Below the pieces are notes generated by a model. It was not told the DNA's origin, made no database searches, and saw only the letters and a program-made list of their open reading frames with translations. From an uncultured Blautia sp. (GTDB lineage Bacteria > Bacillota > Clostridia > Lachnospirales > Lachnospiraceae), in NCBI GenBank assembly GCA_948436455.1, contig CAOJIB010000010.1, positions 1-34,758 of the forward strand: DNA of 34,758 nucleotides, written 5' to 3'. Position 1 is the first letter of the stretch; each line of letters starts with the position of its first letter. Shown piece after piece: positions 16,671 through 25,216 of this stretch. A program made the position numbers and the translations under genes.

Positions 16671-16745
16671 TTCTGAAAAAAGCGCTCAAAAGGCGGCAAT
16701 GGCAAAAACCCTCCGAAAATAGAAAGCATGAGAAAAGGAGCCGTT

Positions 16746-17933
16746 ATGGAAGAAAAAGGAAATTTCCGAAAAGGATTTTTAACGGGAGCGGCGGCGGGAA
16801 TCCTGCTGGCCGGCTGTATCCTGCTGACATGGAATTTCATAAATCAAAACCAGGCCGTCAGCCAGGAAAATATCCGCAAGCTGCAGCTTCTAGAGAACAC
16901 CATCGACCAGAAATATCTAGGAGAGATCGACAAATCCCAAATGGCGGACGGCATGTATCTGGGCCTTGTCGCCGGGCTAGCAGACCCCTATTCACGCTAT
17001 TACACCCCCAAACAATACCAGGAAACAAAAGAAGGACTAGAAGGTTCCTATCAAGGAATCGGCACGCTTTTACGTCAAACGGACGACGGCCTGATCTGTG
17101 TCGCCGAATGCTATGAAGGATATCCAGCCGCCAATGCCGGCGTTCAATCAGGCGATATTCTAGTGAAAATCAACGGCACAGATCTAACGGGCGCCACTCT
17201 TTCGGAAGCGGCGGACAAAATCAAGCATTCAAAAGACGACCGCGTACTTCTGACCATCCGCCGGGAAGGAGAAAACGACCTGCTGGACATTGAAGTGATC
17301 CTCGACGAGGTGGAGCCCAGTACGGTTTTTGCCGAAATGCTCCCGGAGCGTACCGGCTATATTCGAATCAGCAGTTTCAATCAGCAGACTCCCTCCCAAT
17401 ATGAAGAGGCCATCGACCAACTCCAGTCTCAGGATATGGAAAAGCTGGTCGTAGACCTTCGGGAAAATCCCGGCGGCCTTTTAAGCGCCGTCTGCGACAT
17501 TTTAAACGATATTCTGCCCCAGGGGCTGATCGTCTACACCGAAGACAAGGACGGGAACCGGGAGGAAATAGAAAGCACCGGAGAAAAGGTCCTGTCTTTG
17601 CCGCTGGCCGTACTGGTCAATGAAAACAGCGCCAGCGCCTCGGAAATCTTCGCCGGCGCCATTCAGGATCACCAGGTAGGCACGATCATCGGCACCGTAA
17701 CCTTTGGCAAGGGCATTGTGCAGTCTACCTACCCCTTCTCCGACGGCAGCGCCTTAAAGCTGACGACCTCCCACTATTACACCCCAAACGGAAACGATAT
17801 TCACGGAGTCGGCATCCAGCCGGACGTGGAGGTAGAATTATCTAAGGATGCCAAAGAAACGTTAGCTTCTGGCCAGACACTGGAAAAAGACAAAGATACC
17901 CAGCTCGCCAAAGCGCTGGAACTGCTGGGCTAA
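16746..17933 (+). CDS. S41 family C-terminal processing peptidase
   Basis: A 395-residue membrane-anchored serine protease of the CtpA/CtpB type. Residues 12-29 form a signal anchor. A PDZ domain (about 100-185, with the NAGVQSGDILVKING stretch) precedes the S41 catalytic domain. Ser297 in NENSASASE and Lys322 in TFGKG form the Ser-Lys dyad, 25 residues apart as in plant D1 protease. The start at 16746 follows AAGGAG with 5 bases of spacing; an ATG 18 bases upstream is less well placed. An S41 peptidase just after ftsEX is a common order in Bacillota and suggests envelope or division work. Confidence 0.94.
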   Translation: MEEKGNFRKGFLTGAAAGILLAGCILLTWNFINQNQAVSQENIRKLQLLENTIDQKYLGEIDKSQMADGMYLGLVAGLADPYSRYYTPKQYQETKEGLEGSYQGIGTLLRQTDDGLICVAECYEGYPAANAGVQSGDILVKINGTDLTGATLSEAADKIKHSKDDRVLLTIRREGENDLLDIEVILDEVEPSTVFAEMLPERTGYIRISSFNQQTPSQYEEAIDQLQSQDMEKLVVDLRENPGGLLSAVCDILNDILPQGLIVYTEDKDGNREEIESTGEKVLSLPLAVLVNENSASASEIFAGAIQDHQVGTIIGTVTFGKGIVQSTYPFSDGSALKLTTSHYYTPNGNDIHGVGIQPDVEVELSKDAKETLASGQTLEKDKDTQLAKALELLG

Positions 17934-17952
17934 CGCCCGCGCAAAACCGGCG

Positions 17953-17981
17953 TTGCGGGATATTGCTAAAGATGGTATAAT
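17953..17981 (+). promoter_or_regulatory. Promoter of the degV-purine cluster
   Basis: TTGCGG (17953-17958), a 17-base spacer and a perfect TATAAT (17976-17981), 44 bases before the DegV start codon. Confidence 0.8.
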
Positions 17982-18025
17982 GTGGCTGGAGAGACCCAGA
18001 TATATAAGCACCCAGGAGGTATCCT

Positions 18026-18895
18026 ATGAGAAATTATGTACTAATGACAGATAATAATTCGGATTTGCCGGACAGCTACATGAAAGAGCATCAGCTCGGC
18101 TGCAGCTATCTGAGCTATTCCATCGACGGAACACAGTACGATCACGGGGATTTTCTGCCGGTAAAGGAATTTTATGACCGGATGCGCGGCGGCTCCATGC
18201 CCACCACGGCCCAGGTCAATCCCGAAAACGTCCGGAAGCTAATGGAAGAAAGCCTGAAAAAGGAACTGGACATCCTGTATCTGGCCTTTTCCTCCGCCTT
18301 AAGCGGCAGCTACAATACCTGCCGGTTGATGGCCGAAGAACTACGGGAAGAATATCCCGACCGGAAAATCGAAGTGATCGACACCCTAAACGCCTCTCTT
18401 GGACAGGGTTTGATCGTGCACAAAGCCGTACAACTGAAAGAACAGGGGAAGTCCATGGAAGAAGTATCCGCCTGGGTTCAGTCGCACCTGCAAAATTTCG
18501 CGGCGGTTTTCACCGTAGACGACCTGGACAATCTTTACCGGGGTGGCAGAATTTCCCGAACCAGCGCTATTGTAGGCGGCATGATGAACATCAAGCCGAT
18601 CCTTCACGTAGACGACGCGGGAAAGCTCGTCCCCATCGGAAAGGTTCGGGGCCGCAAGAAATCTCTGCTGGCGCTGGTAGACGAAATGGATAAACGGATC
18701 GGCAGCTACAGGGATTCCTGCGATACGATTTTCGTCAGCCACGGAGACTGCGAAGCCGACGCCCAGTATGTGGTGGACAAAGTGAAAGAAAAATACCCTA
18801 TACGACACGTGCTGGTACATCCGGTAGGCGCTACCATCGGCGCGCACTCCGGCCCGGGCACCGTCGCCCTCTTCTTTATGACAGATAAAAAATAG
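18026..18895 (+). CDS. DegV family fatty-acid-binding protein
   Basis: A 289-residue cytosolic lipid-binding protein. It has DNNSDLP near the N-terminus, MPTTAQVNPENV, SSALSGSYN and the C-terminal GATIGAHSGPGTVALFF, all hallmarks of the DegV fold. DegV proteins bind a single fatty acid; some (FakB) hand it to the fatty acid kinase FakA for phosphorylation. No fakA is in the window. CAGGAGG precedes the start by 7 bases. It heads a cluster with two purine genes 25 bases or less apart, so it may be co-transcribed with them, a pairing with no obvious metabolic reason. Confidence 0.94.
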   Translation: MRNYVLMTDNNSDLPDSYMKEHQLGCSYLSYSIDGTQYDHGDFLPVKEFYDRMRGGSMPTTAQVNPENVRKLMEESLKKELDILYLAFSSALSGSYNTCRLMAEELREEYPDRKIEVIDTLNASLGQGLIVHKAVQLKEQGKSMEEVSAWVQSHLQNFAAVFTVDDLDNLYRGGRISRTSAIVGGMMNIKPILHVDDAGKLVPIGKVRGRKKSLLALVDEMDKRIGSYRDSCDTIFVSHGDCEADAQYVVDKVKEKYPIRHVLVHPVGATIGAHSGPGTVALFFMTDKK

Positions 18896-18920
18896 AGAAA
18901 ATACCTAAAGGAGAAAATCT

Positions 18921-19634
18921 GTGAAAACTGTATCATTAGAAAAGGAACTAAAGAGCAACGCCTACCCCGGCAGGGGCATCATCCTGGGACGTTCCGCCGA
19001 CGGCACAAAGGCTGTGGCCGCCTATTTCATCATGGGGCGCAGTGAAAACAGCCGGAACCGGATCTTCGTCACAGACGGCGAGGGCATCCGCACACAGGCC
19101 TACGATCCGTCAAAGCTGACGGATCCCAGCCTAATTATCTACGCCCCCGTACGAGTCCTGGGAAATAAAACCATCGTAACAAACGGCGACCAGACCGACA
19201 CCATCTATGAGGGGCTGGATCGGCAGATGACCTTTGAGCAAAGCCTGCGCAGCCGGGAATTCGAGCCGGACGCACCGAATTATACCCCCAGAATTTCCGG
19301 CGTTATTCACCTGGAAAATGGCCGTTTTCACCATGCTCTTTCCATCTTGAAGAGCGATAACGGCAATCCCGACGCCTGCTGCCGGTATACCTATGCTTAC
19401 GAAAACTGCCCGGCGGGAGAAGGACATTTCATTCACACCTATCAGTGCGACGGCAATCCTCTGCCAAGCTTTTCCGGCGAGCCAAAGCCTGTGGAGATTC
19501 CCGACGACCAAAAGGCCTTTGCTCAGATGCTCTGGACGAGTCTGCACGAGGAAAACAAAGTATCGCTTTTCGTACGGTATATCGACATAGCCACCGGCGC
19601 ATATGAAACCGAAATCATAAACAAGCATCAATAG
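18921..19634 (+). CDS. purO: PurO-type IMP cyclohydrolase
   Basis: A 237-residue enzyme expected to close FAICAR to IMP, the last step of de novo purine synthesis. The start NAYPGRGIILGRSADG, the segment AAYFIMGRSENSRNR and the block LIIYAPVR mark the IMP cyclohydrolase family first described in archaea as PurO. The start codon is GTG at 18921, 7 bases after AAGGAG; no better ATG is in frame. It is 25 bases after the degV gene and 13 before the AICAR transformylase gene, so the two purine steps are encoded together. Confidence 0.9.
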   Translation: MKTVSLEKELKSNAYPGRGIILGRSADGTKAVAAYFIMGRSENSRNRIFVTDGEGIRTQAYDPSKLTDPSLIIYAPVRVLGNKTIVTNGDQTDTIYEGLDRQMTFEQSLRSREFEPDAPNYTPRISGVIHLENGRFHHALSILKSDNGNPDACCRYTYAYENCPAGEGHFIHTYQCDGNPLPSFSGEPKPVEIPDDQKAFAQMLWTSLHEENKVSLFVRYIDIATGAYETEIINKHQ

Positions 19635-19647
19635 GAGTGCAAAACCA

Positions 19648-20826
19648 ATGAAGGAACTCGCATTAAAATACGGATGTAATCCCAATCAAAAGCCGTCCAG
19701 GATCTATATGGAAAGCGGCGAAGAGCTGCCCTTACAAGTCCTATTCGGAAAACCCGGCTATATCAATTTCCTGGACGCGCTCAACGGCTGGCAGCTAGTA
19801 CGCGAACTAAAAAACGCCACGAATCTCCCAGCCGCTACTTCCTTTAAGCATGTATCTCCGGCCGGAGCGGCCGTTGGCCTTCCCCTGACGGAGACGCTGG
19901 CAAAGATTTACTGGGTAGATCATTACCAGGAGCTCTCCCCTTTGGCCTGCGCCTACGCCAGGGCCAGAGGCGCGGACCGGATGTCCTCTTTTGGCGACTT
20001 CATCGCCCTATCGGACCCCTGCGACAGAGACACCGCCCTTCTGATCAAGCGGGAAGTCTCCGACGGCGTCATCGCCCCCGGCTATACCCCGGAAGCGCTG
20101 GAAATCCTGCGGCAGAAAAAGAACGGAAATTATAACGTGATCCAGATCGATCCAGATTACACGCCGGATCCCCTGGAGCGCAAGCAGGTCTTTGGCATTA
20201 CTTTTGAACAGGGCCGCCAGACGCTGCCCGTCGACGACGCGCTTCTGTCCAATATCGTTACAGAGAATAAAGCGCTTGACGCAGACGCGCTTCGGGATTT
20301 GAAGATTTCTCTTATTACACTAAAATACACCCAGTCCAATTCCGTCTGCTATGTGAAGGACGGACAGGCCATTGGCATCGGCGCCGGACAACAGTCCCGC
20401 GTGCATTGTACCCGCCTAGCCGGCCAGAAAGCCGATCACTGGTGGCTGCGCCAGAATCCCAAAGTCCTGCAGCTTCCGTTCCGGGCAGATATCCGCCGAG
20501 CAGACCGGGACAACGCCATCGACCTGTATATCGGGGACGAAGCCGAGGATCTCTTTGTCGACGGCGCCTGGCAGCGAATCTTTTCCGAGAAGCCTCAGAT
20601 ACTTACCGCACAAGAAAAACGCGCCTGGCTGGATACCCTTTCTGGCGTAACCTTAGGTTCGGACGCTTTCTTTCCTTTTAGCGACAATATTGAGCGGGCC
20701 AAGAAAAGCGGCGTCAGCTACATTGCGCAGCCCGGCGGCTCCCTGCGGGATAACCTGGTCATCGACTGCTGCAATAAATACCATATGGTGATGGCCTTTA
20801 CCGGCATCCGCCTGTTCCATCATTAA
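19648..20826 (+). CDS. Free-standing AICAR transformylase (PurH C-terminal domain only)
   Basis: A 392-residue enzyme that formylates AICAR to FAICAR with 10-formyl-tetrahydrofolate. It corresponds to the AICARFT domain of PurH, with catalytic Lys67-His68 in SFKHVSPAGAA and the conserved QSNSVCYVKDGQAIGIGAGQQSRVHC and SDAFFPFSDNIERA stretches. The N-terminal IMP cyclohydrolase domain of bifunctional PurH is absent; its job is taken by the PurO-type protein encoded just upstream. GGAG precedes the ATG by 9 bases. It ends the cluster before a terminator. Confidence 0.94.
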   Translation: MKELALKYGCNPNQKPSRIYMESGEELPLQVLFGKPGYINFLDALNGWQLVRELKNATNLPAATSFKHVSPAGAAVGLPLTETLAKIYWVDHYQELSPLACAYARARGADRMSSFGDFIALSDPCDRDTALLIKREVSDGVIAPGYTPEALEILRQKKNGNYNVIQIDPDYTPDPLERKQVFGITFEQGRQTLPVDDALLSNIVTENKALDADALRDLKISLITLKYTQSNSVCYVKDGQAIGIGAGQQSRVHCTRLAGQKADHWWLRQNPKVLQLPFRADIRRADRDNAIDLYIGDEAEDLFVDGAWQRIFSEKPQILTAQEKRAWLDTLSGVTLGSDAFFPFSDNIERAKKSGVSYIAQPGGSLRDNLVIDCCNKYHMVMAFTGIRLFHH

Positions 20827-20883
20827 AACTTCCAGATGTGTCCCGTCATCGACAGGCGGCCTCTGCTACCAGAACGTCAAAGA

Positions 20884-20928
20884 ACCGCAGCCTATGCTTT
20901 CTCACGCCATGGCTGCGGTCTCTTTTTT
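20884..20928. terminator. Terminator between convergent operons
   Basis: ACCGCAGCC / GGCTGCGGT form a perfect 9-base stem with an 18-base loop, followed by TCTCTTTTTT on the plus strand. On the minus strand the stem is followed only by TTCTTTG, so it may also serve the opposing operon weakly. Confidence 0.82.
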
Positions 20929-20949
20929 CTTTCCTTACCTGTTCTCATT

Positions 20950-21879
20950 TTATTTTCGCATAGTTTCCAGCCGCATTTGAGCAAATACAGCCGCGCCGAT
21001 GACGCCCTTTCCCACATATTCTTTGGAATAGAGGTAATCGAAGCCATAGGCCATCACATCCCTGCCTGTGCTCTCATTGACCGCCCGCTCGAAGGCTTCT
21101 CTGGGGAAATCCGCCATTTCCGGCACGCCGCCGCCTACGATCATCGTGTCCGGATTAAAGATCGTAGCCATCACTGCGTATACATGGGCGCATGCATGGA
21201 TAAATTCCTTTATAGGAGCTTCCTCCCTGTGCCGGGTAAACATATCCTTGATATCCGTATCCGGATAAAATTCCTCGCGGATCTGCTGCAGCCTCCAGCC
21301 GGAAGCATAACATTCACAACATCCCCTCTTGCCGCAGCTGCAGGATACGTCTCCGCCGAAATAGGGAATATGTCCCAGATCTAGCTGCGCGCCGTTTCTT
21401 CCTTCCAGCGGTTTTCCGTCTATCACCACCGCGCTGCCGACGCCGGTGCCGATATAGATGCCTACGACGATCTTTTTCTCCTCCAGGTGATTGGCGGCAA
21501 TGTCGTATAAAAGAATATTGTTTACATCATTATTGACAAAAACCGGCACCTGAAAATATTCCCGTATCTGCCGGGCCAGATTCGTATGGAGGAAGACAAC
21601 CTCTCCCGCCTGATTCCGGATATTCGTCGTACAGATCACAGTTTCCTTATCGCATTCCACCGAAGAGGGGACGCCGATGGAAATCGCATCCACACGCCCT
21701 GCGTAACCGTTTGCCTGATACTCTTCAATCAACTCGCAGAGCTTTCTGACCGTGTCTTCCGCATTCGCCACGATCGCTGTTTCTGTAACAAAGGGATCGG
21801 CCATCTGATGATCCGATGATACGGCACCGATCCGCAGCCTTGTCCCGCCCAGATCGATTCCGATAATTACATTTTCCAT
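20950..21879 (-). CDS. ROK family sugar kinase
   Basis: A 309-residue kinase of the ROK family, probably acting on an amino sugar or related hexose. The phosphate motif GIDLGGTRLRIGAV lies at 6-19. FVNNDVNNILLYD carries the likely catalytic Asp, and CSCGKRGCCECYASG is the zinc-binding motif. The sugar-contact motif, usually E-x-G-H, reads D-L-G-H here. The frame extends to 21939, into the repressor gene; the start at 21879 follows GGAG closely and gives the normal N-terminus. It is the last gene of the amino-sugar operon, 43 bases after the ROK repressor. Confidence 0.9.
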   Translation of the reverse strand: MENVIIGIDLGGTRLRIGAVSSDHQMADPFVTETAIVANAEDTVRKLCELIEEYQANGYAGRVDAISIGVPSSVECDKETVICTTNIRNQAGEVVFLHTNLARQIREYFQVPVFVNNDVNNILLYDIAANHLEEKKIVVGIYIGTGVGSAVVIDGKPLEGRNGAQLDLGHIPYFGGDVSCSCGKRGCCECYASGWRLQQIREEFYPDTDIKDMFTRHREEAPIKEFIHACAHVYAVMATIFNPDTMIVGGGVPEMADFPREAFERAVNESTGRDVMAYGFDYLYSKEYVGKGVIGAAVFAQMRLETMRK

Positions 21880-21922
21880 TTTACTCCATTTCCAATCCAT
21901 GATGTCCGAAAACGGCACATGA

Positions 21923-23089
21923 TTATACTGAATCCGCAATCTCTTCGATCCACGCGTTTCTAGTCATACGGAAGCAACCGCGCATCATATGATATTCATC
22001 GTATCGGGCCTGCCGGATCTCCGTGTGGATCGGGATTGCCTCGTTGCGCATCTTTTTCAGGAAATCGCGGAAATGCTCTGCAATCAGCGCTCCATATTCC
22101 CGCTCGCAGCTGTCCACAACGATTCTAGAAGGATTGTATACCCATAAAAGATTATACAGCACCTTCGCTATGGTATTCAGGATCGGCTCCAGAAGCTGCA
22201 CAGCCTGCGGATCGCCCGCCCGGTACCGCTTAAGGATCTCGGGCAGGGAACTTTTATCCCCCTTCGCCCAAAACCGCTCCCTTACCGCCCGTACCGAAGC
22301 CACCTCCTCCAACGTCCGGCTATCCAAAGCCTCTCCTTCCATGGATACCAGCATCTTCCCCACTTCTCCCGCCATCTGCTGCGCGCCGGAAACCGCCACA
22401 TCCTGGTGGATGAAATAACCGCCCACGCCATAGCCGCAGTAGAAATAAAACTGACTTTCCATCTTCGGATCTTCGCTGTCATACTCGGATCTGGCAGCTG
22501 CAAATACATCATGAAATACTAATACATTCTTTATGTTAAACTCATGTTCCAGTAAAGATCTGATATGCAATTCCCGAAGTCCCAGCACCAGATCATAATT
22601 TACAAGATCTCTGCTTTCATCATAGGCGCCAGGAACGAATACAGCAACTCCCACCAGCTCGCCCGCCAGCTCGGAAAGCCTCTCCCTGATGACCCGGATC
22701 ATGGCCTGCAGATCTTCCTTATATGTTTCCTCTTTATCTATGAGAAAGCTCCGCCGCTCCTGCAGATTCCTGTAGATATCATAGATCAGAAAACTTATCT
22801 CGTCCCGGGAAGTGAGATTCATACACACAATATTCCCGTAGCGGGAAGACAGCTCCAGAACCTTTGGCTTCCTTCCCACATCGCCCCCTTGCGATTCCTT
22901 TTCCACCACGATCCCGGCTTCGATCAGATCGTCGATCACATGCTTGACGGTCATTAGACTGATCTTATTCTCCTTCGCCAGGGCGCTCCTGGTGATATTG
23001 GGATTTTGCAGGATGCTTTGAAGAATATTTTCCATATTTACATTCCGGATATTTTTTACTGTAAGAATCTGCTTTTTCGCCGCTACCAT
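21923..23089 (-). CDS. ROK family transcriptional repressor (NagC/XylR-like)
   Basis: A 388-residue repressor: an N-terminal winged helix-turn-helix (ENILQSILQNPNITRSALAK, then SLMTVKHVIDDLIEAG) followed by a ROK sugar-sensing domain. The kinase residues are lost: the AGE-x-G-H motif reads AGEVGKM, and the CxCGxxGC zinc cluster is absent. This is as in repressors that sense, rather than phosphorylate, the sugar. It lies inside the operon it probably controls. Two near-identical 11-base copies of TTTTAAAC(g/a)GT at 23120-23155 precede it and may be extra binding sites. The inducer is likely the imported amino sugar or its phosphate. Confidence 0.9.
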   Translation of the reverse strand: MVAAKKQILTVKNIRNVNMENILQSILQNPNITRSALAKENKISLMTVKHVIDDLIEAGIVVEKESQGGDVGRKPKVLELSSRYGNIVCMNLTSRDEISFLIYDIYRNLQERRSFLIDKEETYKEDLQAMIRVIRERLSELAGELVGVAVFVPGAYDESRDLVNYDLVLGLRELHIRSLLEHEFNIKNVLVFHDVFAAARSEYDSEDPKMESQFYFYCGYGVGGYFIHQDVAVSGAQQMAGEVGKMLVSMEGEALDSRTLEEVASVRAVRERFWAKGDKSSLPEILKRYRAGDPQAVQLLEPILNTIAKVLYNLLWVYNPSRIVVDSCEREYGALIAEHFRDFLKKMRNEAIPIHTEIRQARYDEYHMMRGCFRMTRNAWIEEIADSV

Positions 23090-23143
23090 ATCTCCGTCGC
23101 TCCCCCCGCGTTGCTGTCATTTTTAAACGGTATTTATTAAAAT

Positions 23144-24439
23144 CTATTTTAAACAGTCTTTCAGAGAATTGTCAATGATTTCCACAGCCTCGTCTACGTT
23201 TTCCTTCGTGGTAATCAACGCCGGATGCATGACGAGAACCACATTTTCCAGGTTTCTGCGGCTTTCCAGCTCAGTAATCAGGCCGTTTTCCAGAATTTTT
23301 TCATAAAGCCGCTGCCCCAGGTCGAATTTGTCGGCGCTTTTGTTTCCTTCGATTTCAATGCCCTGCAACAATCCACGCCCGCGCACGTCCTGGATCACCT
23401 CGTATTTTTCTTTCAGTGCTACAAGTTTCTCATGGAGATACTCTCCGGTCGTCCGGCTGTTTTCCACAAGGCCGTCCCGCTCGATGATTTCCAAATTCTT
23501 CAACGCACTCCGGCAAGTCAGCGGATAACAGGAATGGGTGTGTCCATGAAGGCTGATCTTTCCCATTTCCTCGCCGATCTCTCTCCTACAGAGGACGGCG
23601 GAGCCTGGTACGTAACCGCCGGTCAAACCTTTTCCGGTGACGAGGATATCCGGCGTCACGCCTTCGTACTGACAAGCAAACATACTGCCGGTCTGGCCAA
23701 TTCCCGTGACTACCTCGTCGAAAATTAGAAGCGCGCCGTATTTGTCGCATAATTCACGGACGCCCTGCCAAAATCCCTTGGGCGGAACAATCACGCCGCC
23801 GGCCGCGAAGATCGGCTCGGAAATCACGGCCGCAATACGATCGCCGCCTTCATGCAGCATGGTCTGCTCCAGATATTTCAGACATTGCATCCCGCAGCTT
23901 CCCGGCTCTTTTCCAAAGTCACAGTGGTAGCAATAGGGCGGCGCCGAATGGACGAATCCCCGGGGGAGTAATTCGGAAATACCGGAATTCTCCTGGATCA
24001 TCTCAGACTTTCCCGTGGCCGCCGCAGCGCCTGCGGTGGAGCCGTGGAAACCTCGCCGAAAGGAAATAATTCTTCCGCCCCTCCGATAGTATTTCGCCAG
24101 CTTTAAGGCGAATTCATTGGCGTCGGAGCCCGTGCAGCCGAACATGACCTGCTCCAAACCCTCCGGAGAGATCTCGATCATCTTTTCCGCCAGCGCGGCC
24201 CTCTCCTCCGTGGCGAAACAGGAAGTTACGGAAACGATCTTCTCGATCTGCGCCTTTAAAGCTTCGGCCATCTCCTCGTTGCCGTGCCCCAGCGTACAGG
24301 CGGAAAACTGCCCGGAAAAATCCAGATATTTCTTTCCCTTGTCGTCGTACAGATACATCCCTTTGCCGTTTGTAAAGACAAGATCGTCCGTCGTATAACA
24401 CTGGATCAGATATTTTTTATCCTTTTCTAAAACAGTCAT
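23144..24439 (-). CDS. Class III PLP-dependent aminotransferase
   Basis: A 431-residue fold-type I enzyme that transfers amino groups between an amine or amino sugar and a keto acid. The PLP-phosphate motif GCTGSDANE is at 101-109, Asp241 is in LLIFDEVVTG, and the Schiff-base Lys270 is in LVTGKGLTGG. Four cysteines (170, 173, 182, 186) form the CxxC...CxxxC insert seen in one branch of the family. The first in-frame ATG at 24448 touches the ribosome site, so 24439 is chosen, 8 bases after AAAGGA. The amino donor and acceptor are unknown; the context suggests an amino-polyol or amino-sugar substrate. Confidence 0.87.
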   Translation of the reverse strand: MTVLEKDKKYLIQCYTTDDLVFTNGKGMYLYDDKGKKYLDFSGQFSACTLGHGNEEMAEALKAQIEKIVSVTSCFATEERAALAEKMIEISPEGLEQVMFGCTGSDANEFALKLAKYYRRGGRIISFRRGFHGSTAGAAAATGKSEMIQENSGISELLPRGFVHSAPPYCYHCDFGKEPGSCGMQCLKYLEQTMLHEGGDRIAAVISEPIFAAGGVIVPPKGFWQGVRELCDKYGALLIFDEVVTGIGQTGSMFACQYEGVTPDILVTGKGLTGGYVPGSAVLCRREIGEEMGKISLHGHTHSCYPLTCRSALKNLEIIERDGLVENSRTTGEYLHEKLVALKEKYEVIQDVRGRGLLQGIEIEGNKSADKFDLGQRLYEKILENGLITELESRRNLENVVLVMHPALITTKENVDEAVEIIDNSLKDCLK

Positions 24440-24454
24440 ACTATTCATCCTTTC

Positions 24455-25195
24455 TTAGAATTCCATCCCAGCGCAGCACTCTTCATCCGCAAGGATCGTC
24501 ACATCCGGATGCAGCCGGAGCACGGAGGCGGGCAGCTTCGGAGAAATAGGGCCGCAAACCGCCTGGTACAGCGCCTTAGCTTTCTCCCTCCCGCTGGCTA
24601 GAAGCAGAATTTTTTTCGCCCGCATGATTGTGCCGATGCCCATGGTATAAGCCTGCCTTGGCACGTCCTCGGCCCTTTCGAAAAATCTCTGATTGGCCTC
24701 GATGGTGCTCCTTGCCAGATCCACGCAGTGACAGGCCTCCGCGAAAGATTCCGCCGGCTCATTGAATCCGATATGGCCGTTTTGGCCAATGCCAAGAAGC
24801 TGCAGATCCACGCCGCCCAACCGGCGAATCAGCGCTTCATATTCCCGGCAGACCTTGTCGCCGTCCGCCTCTTCTCCATTGGGAATGTATGTATTTTCTT
24901 CTTTTATATTTACATGGTCGAAGAGATTTTCTCTCATAAAAGCATAATAGCTCTGAGCGTTCGTCCGGGCGATCCCCCGGTATTCGTCCAGGTTCACGGT
25001 TCGGATTCCAGAGAAATCCAGAATCCCTTCCCGCTGCCATGTCCGCAGGTACTGATACGTTCCCGTCGGCGTCGAACCCGTCGCCAACCCCAGCACTGCA
25101 TCGGGCTTTCCGATGATCTGCGCGGCCAACATGGAGGCCGCCCTCTTGCTGAGCGCATCATAATCCGTTACTTTGTATATTTTCATCGTCGTCAC
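24455..25195 (-). CDS. nagB: Glucosamine-6-phosphate deaminase
   Basis: A 246-residue enzyme that converts glucosamine-6-phosphate to fructose-6-phosphate and ammonia. It has LGLATGSTPTGTY (phosphate loop), VNLDEYRG with Asp70, and LGIGQNGHIGFNEP with His141, the known active-site elements. The start is GTG at 25195, 8 bases after GAGG; the ATG three codons later is too far from it. nagA (deacetylase) is not adjacent, which suggests the incoming amino sugar is not N-acetylated or is deacetylated elsewhere. Confidence 0.95.
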   Translation of the reverse strand: MTTMKIYKVTDYDALSKRAASMLAAQIIGKPDAVLGLATGSTPTGTYQYLRTWQREGILDFSGIRTVNLDEYRGIARTNAQSYYAFMRENLFDHVNIKEENTYIPNGEEADGDKVCREYEALIRRLGGVDLQLLGIGQNGHIGFNEPAESFAEACHCVDLARSTIEANQRFFERAEDVPRQAYTMGIGTIMRAKKILLLASGREKAKALYQAVCGPISPKLPASVLRLHPDVTILADEECCAGMEF

Positions 25196-25216
25196 TTTTG
25201 TTTCCTCTACTTGTCT

